Shown here: piece after piece, positions 26,826 through 33,118 of the stretch
Position numbering within the stretch: position 1 is the first letter of the stretch
Layout of the letters: each line of letters starts with the position of its first letter
Origin: an uncultured Bacteroidia bacterium
GTDB taxonomy: Bacteria; Bacteroidota; Bacteroidia; Bacteroidales; Prolixibacteraceae
Assembly (NCBI GenBank): GCA_903923905.1
Contig: CAIXZH010000057.1
Coordinates: 1 to 37,068 of the forward strand
DNA: 37,068 nucleotides
Reading direction: 5' to 3'
Position numbers and translations under genes: made by a program
Notes under the pieces: generated by a model
Databases searched by the model: none
What the model was told of the DNA's origin: nothing
What the model saw: the letters and a program-made list of their open reading frames with translations, nothing else

Positions 26826-27803
26826 TTAAACATCAAATCTTAATATTTCAGGCTGATCAGTTATTGTTTTAAGTCCAGCATAAGTATCTGTTTGAGGTAC
26901 CCAATTCAACAAGTCTTTAGCTTTTTGGATATTAGCCATCGTATATTCCATATCAGCACTATGAACAGGCTGATATAAGATTTGTGCTTTTTTACCAGTA
27001 AGTTCTTCTATCCATTCGATAAACTGATTAATAGTTACAGGATTATTACCTCCACCAAGATTTATGATTTCATAACCAAGAGGTTTTTCTGCCAGTAACG
27101 TGCCATGTGCGATATCATCCACAAAAGTAAAGTCCCGGGATTGGCTTCCATCACCGTATAGTGTAATAGGCGTACCTTCAAGGATCCATTTAACAAATCG
27201 ATAGGGAGCCATATCAGGTCGTCCTCCGGGACCAAATACTGTAAAATATCGTAGAACTGTAACATCTATACCATATTGTTTATGGTAGGTATAGGCAAAT
27301 GCTTCTGCCGCCTGCTTACTTGCAGCATAGGGTGAGGTGGGTGTATTTACTGATAAGTCTTCAGTAAAGGGCATAGGAAGTCCGGCATATAAACTCGAGG
27401 TTGAGGCTTGTATAAACTTTTTTACACCAAAATCTCTCATTAATTCCAGAAGATTCAAAACTCCTTCAGCGTTGGTTCGTAAATATATCCATGGATTTAT
27501 CATACTATATCGAACTCCTGCCCTGGCTGCCAAATTAAATACAGAACGAAATTGATGGTTTTGGAAAATAGGTCTCAATTCATCTAAAAGTTCTATGTCC
27601 GCTTTGTAAAAGGTAAAATTGGGATATTTTAAAAGTTTATCAAGTCGGTATTCTTTTAGTCTGACATCATAATAGTCATTCATATTGTCCAAGCCAACTA
27701 CCTGTTCTCCATTGTCAAGGAGCATCTCACATACGCGTGAGGCTATAAATCCGGCAGCACCTGTAACTAATACTTGATTTGAAATATGTTTTGTATTTTG
27801 CAT
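26826..27803 (-). CDS. UDP-glucuronate 4-epimerase-like (CapI/GlaE type)
   Basis: 325 residues, extended short-chain dehydrogenase. VTGAAGFIASRV has the GxxGxxA cofactor motif (15-21); MNDYYDVRLKEYRLDKLL followed by YPNFTFYKADI is the characteristic block of UDP-glucuronate 4-epimerases; the active site is S136/S137 with Y159-x3-K163 (YAASK). It would convert UDP-glucuronate to UDP-galacturonate, a separate donor from the CDP sugar. It stands among accessory genes and is bordered on both sides by CGAATT arrays, so it may have been acquired separately. Confidence 0.85.
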   Translation of the reverse strand: MQNTKHISNQVLVTGAAGFIASRVCEMLLDNGEQVVGLDNMNDYYDVRLKEYRLDKLLKYPNFTFYKADIELLDELRPIFQNHQFRSVFNLAARAGVRYSMINPWIYLRTNAEGVLNLLELMRDFGVKKFIQASTSSLYAGLPMPFTEDLSVNTPTSPYAASKQAAEAFAYTYHKQYGIDVTVLRYFTVFGPGGRPDMAPYRFVKWILEGTPITLYGDGSQSRDFTFVDDIAHGTLLAEKPLGYEIINLGGGNNPVTINQFIEWIEELTGKKAQILYQPVHSADMEYTMANIQKAKDLLNWVPQTDTYAGLKTITDQPEILRFDV

Positions 27804-27820
27804 TTCTAATTTTTAATAAT

Positions 27821-28000
27821 ACGAATTTCACGAATTTAAATAATACTAATTACACGAATTATTTTACCACGGATAGCACAGATTATCACAGATTAATCCG
27901 TGTTAATCTGAGTAATCTGTGGTGATGATTGTAAATACGAATTTCAATTAAATACGAATTACATTAAAATACGAATGACACGAATTAATACGAATTACAC
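27821..28000 (-). repeat. CGAATT arrays around a CACAGATTA inverted repeat
   Basis: CGAATT units at 27821-27860 and 27937-28000. Between them, 27866-27924 is an imperfect palindrome built from CACAGATTA and CACGGATTA units: the left arm starts ACCACGGATAGCACAGATTA and the right arm ends TAATCTGTGGT. Two repeat families share one spacer. No gene seen in 27804-28025. Confidence 0.7.
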
Positions 28001-28025
28001 AAATCGGAGATCAGCGTTATCTAAT

Positions 28026-28748
28026 TTAGACAAATTGCTTATGAATAGCCATTTCTATAGGCGTTTGATTTATTCCCAGCGAATTGGTTTTGCCAAGCAA
28101 GAAGTCATCTGCAATTTGATTTAGTATTTTCCGGGTTTTATCAATATCAACTGGATTATTCAACCAATTTACATTTTCGAGCCATTCAACAGGAAAAGAG
28201 ATCAATCGTTGTTCAACATCCAATTCGTTAATTACTGCTTTTTGTTTCGCATGATAAAAAATAGAAGGCCAGCTAAATGAGTAGTTGCATGAAAGATGTA
28301 TAATGTCGAAAATATCTTTTGGCTCATCTCGTCCTACAATAGCAGTAAGTTTATTGGACAGAATGTTTATGGGTGTATCAATCTCCCCAAACGGATATTG
28401 AGACGGTACCCCTATGTAATAACCAACATCGTTTACCATTTCAATTTTCAAAGAAACATCATCTTCTGTGATAAAAAAACGGGTAAAATCGTCGGCAAAC
28501 AGCGATTGTTGAATATTCACCGAAAACTGGGATTTTATTTTAGTTTTCAACTCCTCGATGTAGTTTTTATACAGCAAATTGTCGTTTGTAAAAAAATCCA
28601 AGTCTTCACTATACCTATGATTAAGATAAAAACGACCAAGCGCAGTACCTCCTGTAAGGTAAAATGGAAGACCTAATGCTGACCACCAAGAGAGGAATTT
28701 ATCCTGTAACTGGTATAATTTGATGTAATCTTTTTTGGACGAATTCAT
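28026..28748 (-). CDS. AbiEii/AbiGii-type nucleotidyltransferase toxin
   Basis: 240 residues. FYLTGGTALGRFYLNHRYSE is followed by DLDFF, giving the GGTAL and S-x-D-x-D signature of the AbiEii toxin family (Pfam PF08843), with ILSNKLTAIVGRDEPKDIFD downstream, where KD-x-FD is also conserved. AbiEii enzymes are nucleotidyltransferase toxins of abortive-infection systems; some transfer nucleotides to tRNA. It overlaps its upstream partner by 50 bases. The pair lies between the epimerase and a reductase tail. Confidence 0.88.
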   Translation of the reverse strand: MNSSKKDYIKLYQLQDKFLSWWSALGLPFYLTGGTALGRFYLNHRYSEDLDFFTNDNLLYKNYIEELKTKIKSQFSVNIQQSLFADDFTRFFITEDDVSLKIEMVNDVGYYIGVPSQYPFGEIDTPINILSNKLTAIVGRDEPKDIFDIIHLSCNYSFSWPSIFYHAKQKAVINELDVEQRLISFPVEWLENVNWLNNPVDIDKTRKILNQIADDFLLGKTNSLGINQTPIEMAIHKQFV

Positions 28749-29004
28749 ATTTTTTACGCAAAGACGGAGACCGAAGTTTTCTGATAAGCTGGTCGGTTAA
28801 TAATAGCTGTATTTCGTTTGGAGAAATGATTTGAATAATGGTGAACCATGGATAGGTCTCAATTATTTTCTGAAAAATCATTTCTCGTGTATAGTGGCCG
28901 GCTAGTTTCTTTTTGCCAGACAATACTTCATCAACATCCTCGGGGCGTATATTATAATCCCAGAGAATTTGCTTTATTAGCTTGTTTTTTTCTGTGGTTT
29001 CCAT
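28699..29004 (-). CDS. DUF6922-like small protein, probable AbiEii antitoxin
   Basis: 101 residues. The sequence WDYNIRPEDVDEVLSGK, GHYTREMIFQKIIETYPWF and SLRKKYEFVQKRL matches a small family usually encoded just upstream of AbiEii-type toxins, which I believe is the DUF6922 family. The role as antitoxin is inferred from the gene order and the 50-base overlap. The C-terminal residues in the overlap may be dispensable. Confidence 0.65.
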   Translation of the reverse strand: METTEKNKLIKQILWDYNIRPEDVDEVLSGKKKLAGHYTREMIFQKIIETYPWFTIIQIISPNEIQLLLTDQLIRKLRSPSLRKKYEFVQKRLHQIIPVTG

Positions 29005-29046
29005 ACTTTGTTTTGGAAATATTAGAAAACAAATATAGTGTAAAAT

Positions 29047-29081
29047 ACGAATTAGACGAATTAGTACGAATTTCTCGAATG
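29047..29081 (-). repeat. CGAATT-type repeat array
   Basis: ACGAATTAGACGAATTAG and ACGAATTTCTCGAATG, directly downstream of reductase tail copy B, as in the other tails. Confidence 0.75.
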
Positions 29082-29462
29082 CTACTCCCAGTCATCGGTC
29101 AATACATTTCCCGCAGGAACTCCTTTTTGAATAAGAGACTGCTTGAACAATTTGATCATAACCGGTGGGCCAGAGATAAAATAATTGGAATCAACTCCGT
29201 TTTGATCAAAGATTTTTTCAATGTCAATAACACCATCGGTATCCTGATTATATGATTTCACGAATCCGTCAGCTGACGGACGAATGTCGCGAATTGCCAT
29301 CATTCGGCTCAGTTCTTCTTCATAGATATTATGCCCTTCGGTACGGAAACCGAGGTAGATCTTTGGATTAATATATTCCTTGAAGGATTCGTGGGTAAAA
29401 AGTGAGAGGAAAGGGGTAATGCCCGTGCCCCCGGCTATAAAGACTGTGTTTGTTTTGTTGTG
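29082..29462 (-). pseudogene. Detached 3' tail of FAD/NAD reductase gene (copy B)
   Basis: 127 codons without a stop, from HNKTNTVFIAGGTGITPF to VLTDDWE, matching residues about 109-227 of the full reductase. The NAD-binding GGTGITPF is kept, but the FAD-binding half is absent; upstream of HNK the sequence becomes a CGAATT array with a stop (S-stop-NSYF-HNK). An internal insert (29254-29297) includes the 16-base perfect palindrome TCCGTCAGCTGACGGA and adds seven residues relative to the other copies, still in frame. An in-frame ATG would allow a 73-residue product; I regard this as non-functional. Confidence 0.85.
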
Positions 29463-29469
29463 AAAATAT

Positions 29470-29550
29470 GAATTTCACGAATTTAGACGAATTGCACGAA
29501 TCCGCCAATAGGCGGACACGTTCCACCAGAAGGCGGACGAATTACGCGAA
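29470..29550 (-). repeat. CGAATT array with nested hairpins
   Basis: CGAATT units enclose TCCGCCAATAGGCGGA (29501-29516, a 6-base stem with a 4-base loop) and a diverged second copy TCCACCAGAAGGCGGA (29522-29537). The array meets tail copy B at 29463. Confidence 0.75.
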
Positions 29551-29573
29551 GGTAAATTGTTAGTATTATAGCT

Positions 29574-29831
29574 TTAATAATGGTATTTGCAGGATCTAAT
29601 TTCAATTGCATTTTCAGTAACAGAATAAACCAGACGATGTTCGTGATTAATTCTTCTCGACCAAAAGCCGCTTAATTCGTGCTTCAATAATTCTGGTTTC
29701 CCAATTCCTTTACCTGGGTCTCTGGATGCTTCCTGAATAAGATCAGTAATTTTTAGGAATATTTTTCGATCTGTTTCAAGCCAATTTATATATTCAGCAT
29801 AAGCGTCAGGAGTAAAGGTTATCTTTCTCAT
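29574..29831 (-). CDS. yoeB: Txe/YoeB family mRNA-interferase toxin
   Basis: 85 residues, the normal YoeB length (84 in E. coli). The E47, R66 and H84 positions (KPELLKHELSGFWSRR, HEHRLVY, CKYHY) correspond to the E46, R65 and H83 catalytic set of E. coli YoeB, a ribosome-dependent mRNA endonuclease. It starts 10 bases after its antitoxin gene. The pair lies between the full reductase gene and its tail copy B. Confidence 0.95.
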   Translation of the reverse strand: MRKITFTPDAYAEYINWLETDRKIFLKITDLIQEASRDPGKGIGKPELLKHELSGFWSRRINHEHRLVYSVTENAIEIRSCKYHY

Positions 29832-29841
29832 TCAACTTTAG

Positions 29842-30090
29842 TTATTTTGATTGCTTCAGGAGATCATCAACATGTTTCTTGAATTCAACAGAGGTGAAAC
29901 TTATTGTTGGTTCTTGTGCCATGCTTTCCAGTAAATGCTTCTTATTAGCAGGATACGCGGTTAAGTATTCAGTCTCATCAGGTTCGGTAGTTATGGTGAT
30001 GGTGATTTCTTTGCCGCCAAATAATTTTTTAATGGTTTCCATGAGATTGGGATTTATCTCGTTGGCTTTTAGTTTATAAATTGCTTCCAT
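29842..30090 (-). CDS. Antitoxin of the YoeB pair
   Basis: 82 residues, beginning MEAIYKLKANEI and ending FKKHVDDLLKQSK. It lacks an obvious YefM/Phd motif; a short strand (EITITITTEPDETEYL) and a C-terminal helix are visible. The call rests on position: immediately upstream of yoeB, the order and size usual for YefM-type and other antitoxins. Confidence 0.75.
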   Translation of the reverse strand: MEAIYKLKANEINPNLMETIKKLFGGKEITITITTEPDETEYLTAYPANKKHLLESMAQEPTISFTSVEFKKHVDDLLKQSK

Positions 30091-30153
30091 GACATTAAGT
30101 TGTAAATATTATAAACCAAATATAATGACAAATAATGCAAATTACAATTAAAT

Positions 30154-30190
30154 ACGAATTACACGAATTAGAACGAATTTCTCGAATTCT
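30154..30190 (-). repeat. CGAATT-type repeat array after full reductase
   Basis: ACGAATTACACGAATTAG, then AACGAATTTCTCGAATTCT, running into the reductase stop. Nearly the same array follows the micro-tail at 24920. Confidence 0.8.
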
Positions 30191-30872
30191 ATTCCCAATC
30201 GTCTGTCAATACATTTCCTGCCGGAACTCCTTTTTGAATAAGAGACTGCTTGAACAATTTGATCATAACCGGTGGGCCAGAGATAAAATAATTGGAATCA
30301 TGGCCGTTATCGTTAAAGATGCTTTGAATGTCAATTAGGCCGTCATTCTTTTCGAGAAACAATTTCACGAATTTATTCGAATTGCACGAAAGTCCTAGTT
30401 CAGAATCGTAGATATTATGATCCTTTGTACGGAATCCGAGATAGATCTTCGGGTTGATGTATTCGTTGAAGGATTCGTGGGTAAAGAGCGAGAGAAAAGG
30501 GGTGATGCCTGTGCCTCCTGCTATAAAGACGGTATTTGTTTTGTTGTGTGGCTGGGTGAAGAGGTCGCCATACGGGAGCTTGAGCCACACTTCTGACCCG
30601 ACTTTGAGTTGCTCTTCCATCTGTCTGGTAAAAACTCCTTTTACTGCATAAGTGATCTTAATCGTTTCCTCATTGGGGTTGCTCTGCATCGAAAAACAAC
30701 GGGAGTCGGGCCATTGACTGGTACCATCAAAATCAGGATCTATGGCGATATGTAAGAATTGTCCTGGATGATACTTATATTTTCCATTTAATGACTGAAA
30801 TTCCAATGTGTAAATTCCTTCAAATGGATTTATAATCGATTTTATTTCGGAGTGGTATTTCTTAGCTAACAT
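30189..30872 (-). CDS. FAD/NAD(P)H reductase, CDP-glucoseen reductase (E3) role
   Basis: 227 residues, ferredoxin-NADP reductase fold. The FAD domain has HPGQFLHI (35-42) and R58-C-F-S (flavin-phosphate motif); the NAD domain has AGGTGITPFLSLF (118-130), YFISGPPVM and a C-terminal DDWE. In a locus with rfbF, rfbG and rfbH it would pass electrons from NAD(P)H to the 3-dehydrase RfbH. Known E3 proteins (AscD, DdhD) are about 330 residues with an N-terminal 2Fe-2S domain; that domain is absent here and the ATG follows directly on a CGAATT array. Residues about 161-171 (LSCNSNKFVKL) are encoded by an in-frame repeat unit (30363-30392). Its tail recurs three times to the left. Confidence 0.82.
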   Translation of the reverse strand: MLAKKYHSEIKSIINPFEGIYTLEFQSLNGKYKYHPGQFLHIAIDPDFDGTSQWPDSRCFSMQSNPNEETIKITYAVKGVFTRQMEEQLKVGSEVWLKLPYGDLFTQPHNKTNTVFIAGGTGITPFLSLFTHESFNEYINPKIYLGFRTKDHNIYDSELGLSCNSNKFVKLFLEKNDGLIDIQSIFNDNGHDSNYFISGPPVMIKLFKQSLIQKGVPAGNVLTDDWE

Positions 30873-30952
30873 GCGAATTTCACGAATTTTTACGAATTAC
30901 ACTAAATGCGATTTTTACGAATTTAGTCGAATTGACGCTAATTCAAACTAAT
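30873..30952 (-). repeat. CGAATT-type repeat array before reductase
   Basis: Degenerate units (GCGAATTTCACGAATTTT, ACGAATTACAC, ACGAATTTAGTCGAATTGAC) abut the reductase start codon. Confidence 0.7.
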
Positions 30953-31009
30953 TACTTTAACTTATAATCGATGAAGTGATGCTTATTACGAACTATAAAA
31001 TTTAGTTTA

Positions 31010-31618
31010 TTAATTCTGGCGGTCAATATTTTCCCTAATTCTTGTGAAGTGAATAGAAAGCTTTAATAGGAATACGTAAAATCCAAAATTACTAAGGGAA
31101 AATAATCTATTGTGAGTAATTTCTTTTCTTTCAATATAATTATTGGGAATGTTTAATACTCGATCAAAGAAAACAATTGATTCATCTATAGTTTCATTTA
31201 TCTTTGGCTAGTAAAATAATTGTGTGATTTTTTGCTCTTTAATAGAATTAATATGAGCTTCTAGCTGTTCAGAGGTTTTATTACCCGCGACAATTAACAT
31301 CTGCCTATATTTTTCTAAATTAAATATGGGGGCATAAACTATTTGAGAAGTAAAAAATCTGAGATTTTCAAAATCAATATCGCAAGTATTGGAAAATACC
31401 ATGCAATTTGTCGTTTTCACTTTTGTATCCGGCAAATTTATAACAAGCATATTCTTAATGCCATCACCTTGATATATTACATCTTCCTGGGAAAATTTGC
31501 TTGCATAAAATCTTGAATTAATGTTAGTAGGAAAATCTTTAAGTCCCTCAAATAATTCCTTTTCTGATTCTGCAGAAAGAAACTTAGGTAAGTAAATCCT
31601 CAATTCTTCAAGATTCAT
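31010..31618 (-). pseudogene. Third gene of TIGR04255 trio, split by a TAG codon
   Basis: The frame from the ATG at 31618, which overlaps the previous stop as ATGA, is open for 136 codons up to TAG at 31208-31210. It then continues without another stop for about 65 codons to TAA at 31010-31012. The downstream part (PKINETIDESIVFFDRVLN, then NRLFSLSNFGFYVFLLKLSI, then HFTRIRENI) looks like genuine protein. The upstream part includes MVFSNTCDIDFENLRF; the SNTCDI block occurs in a family I recognise only as uncharacterised, probably encoded near TIGR04255 genes. Either a nonsense mutation or suppression would explain it; a truncated 136-residue protein could also persist. Confidence 0.65.
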
Positions 31619-31926
31619 AATAAGTTCCAAAAATTTTCATTTACAAGATCAATGATTTCGCTTTCCAAGTCAACAGATGTTGTCAATAAGTTTTTTGTAA
31701 AATGAAGCATTATATCGATTTTCTCTGTTTCTTCATCTAGTATTGTATATTGACCTGATGTATTAAACGCCATATCTTTCCAGTCAAACATACTCGCTTG
31801 AAGATGATACCCTGAAATATTTTTTTGTGGAAATAAATTATTTGACAGATAGTCGCTATTTATTAAACTACTACTACTTAATGACGCAATTATTAAAAAG
31901 TTGGATAGAGTTGTATTTGTTCCCAT
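31615..31926 (-). CDS. Uncharacterised middle gene of TIGR04255 trio
   Basis: 103 residues, no family recognised. It starts MGTNTTLSNFLIIASLSSSS, with a mildly hydrophobic N-terminus, then polar sequence with DWKDMAFNTSGQYTILD. One base separates it from the TIGR04255 stop, and it overlaps the next gene by ATGA, so the three genes form one translational unit. Confidence 0.7.
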   Translation of the reverse strand: MGTNTTLSNFLIIASLSSSSLINSDYLSNNLFPQKNISGYHLQASMFDWKDMAFNTSGQYTILDEETEKIDIMLHFTKNLLTTSVDLESEIIDLVNENFWNLL

Positions 31927-31927
31927 T

Positions 31928-32632
31928 TTAATACTCAGGTTTTAAATTTTCAATAAAGCTATCTTTCAAAATACTGAAGAATAATTGTTTCTCAATCTGA
32001 TGGCCTTGATTAATAATTAATTCTTTTTCTGAAAAAAAGTTATCCAAGTTTAATGAAAATACGGTATCAATATCAATAATTGAACCATACCTTTCTTCAT
32101 GGCTAACATTATTAGCTACCTGTAATGTCGAAGTGAACCTTTCTTTATTAAATTCAGTTCGAATTACAGTACTTTGGTAATTGATTGTTTCATTATTAAT
32201 CTCAATATTTAAATTAATATTTTTGAAAATATCAAGTTCAAAAAAATTTATATATCGTATTCCAAGTCTTAATACATTCTTAATTACACCAGTTTTTTCA
32301 ATTTTATTCAGAATATTAAATATTCTTTCTGAGAATTTTTCCCATCCATTATACTTAGGGAATGAGGCGATTGATATAACATCTGGGCCTATTTGAAGGG
32401 CATAATTTTCATCAAATATTTTATAGTGTGGCTTAAATCTCAAGTTAGGATCAATATTCCGAATTTGTTCAGGTATTTGCAGAATAGGTAGATTTTCAAC
32501 ATTTGGGAATTCGTTGTGAAGTGCTTGATAAAGCAATCCAAATACAGCATTAACATGAATCGCTGGAGTAAACCTAATTTCAATTAATGCGTCTATTATC
32601 GGATTTGGATATATCTTTTTGGGTAAGGTCAT
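31928..32632 (-). CDS. TIGR04255 family protein
   Basis: 234 residues. KIYPNPIIDALIEIRFTP at the N-terminus, GPDVISIASFPKYNGWEKF, and LRLGIRYINFFE are the typical blocks of the TIGR04255 family, whose function is unknown and which appears in accessory regions of many bacteria. First gene of a tightly packed trio. Confidence 0.85.
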   Translation of the reverse strand: MTLPKKIYPNPIIDALIEIRFTPAIHVNAVFGLLYQALHNEFPNVENLPILQIPEQIRNIDPNLRFKPHYKIFDENYALQIGPDVISIASFPKYNGWEKFSERIFNILNKIEKTGVIKNVLRLGIRYINFFELDIFKNINLNIEINNETINYQSTVIRTEFNKERFTSTLQVANNVSHEERYGSIIDIDTVFSLNLDNFFSEKELIINQGHQIEKQLFFSILKDSFIENLKPEY

Positions 32633-32690
32633 CTTTCTTTTTTACTGTAAAATTAAATTAAAATAGAATACGAACTTTTAGAAACATTAA

Positions 32691-33065
32691 TTAATTGACA
32701 ATGCGTTTATATGTAAGCGAAGAAGTACCAAAATTAACTAATAAACCCAGTTTGAATTTCGTAGCTCTAACATTATTTAGTGTTTGCTTTCGATCAGCAT
32801 CAACTAAAAACTTTGATGCTTTAATTTCAAGGATTATCGAATCATAACATACGTAGTCTGCACGGAAATATTTAGTCATTTTATGATCTTCATAATATAC
32901 TGGTAGTTTCTTTTCTTTTTCGTATGGAATGCCAGCAGTTTTGAATTCAATTTCTAATGCTTCCGAATATACGCTTTCTAAAAATCCTGATCCCAGTTTC
33001 TTGTGTACTTCCATACAGGCACCTATGATTTTGTAGCTTTCTTCGCGAAATACAATCTCAGTCAT
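32691..33065 (-). CDS. GxxExxY family protein (PD-(D/E)XK-like)
   Basis: 124 residues from the ATG at 33065 (MTEIVFREESYKIIGACMEV); an upstream in-frame ATG at 33134 lies inside rfbH and is rejected. GSGFLESVYSEALEIEF carries the family motif G-x-x-E-x-x-Y, followed by DYVCYDSIILEIKASKFL, where D and E-x-K would be the nuclease-fold residues, and the ending SLTYKRIVN. The family is a predicted PD-(D/E)XK member of unknown role, common in Bacteroidota accessory DNA. Its C-terminus recurs as a fragment at 35718-35771. Confidence 0.88.
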   Translation of the reverse strand: MTEIVFREESYKIIGACMEVHKKLGSGFLESVYSEALEIEFKTAGIPYEKEKKLPVYYEDHKMTKYFRADYVCYDSIILEIKASKFLVDADRKQTLNNVRATKFKLGLLVNFGTSSLTYKRIVN

Positions 33066-33073
33066 GGTAGCCT

Positions 33074-33118
33074 TTGTGAAATTCGTTATTAATTCGTGAA
33101 ATCTTGAACAAACGAATC
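33074..33118 (-). repeat. CGAATT-type repeat at rfbH 3' end
   Basis: On the minus strand GATTTCACGAATTAATAACG and AATTTCAC. It supplies the last codons of rfbH (DFTN and stop). Confidence 0.7.

Noticed and set aside
29082-29303. 73-residue gene from an internal ATG in tail copy B
   Set aside because: It is the end of a reductase without FAD or NAD sites, with the start codon inside or next to repeat DNA.
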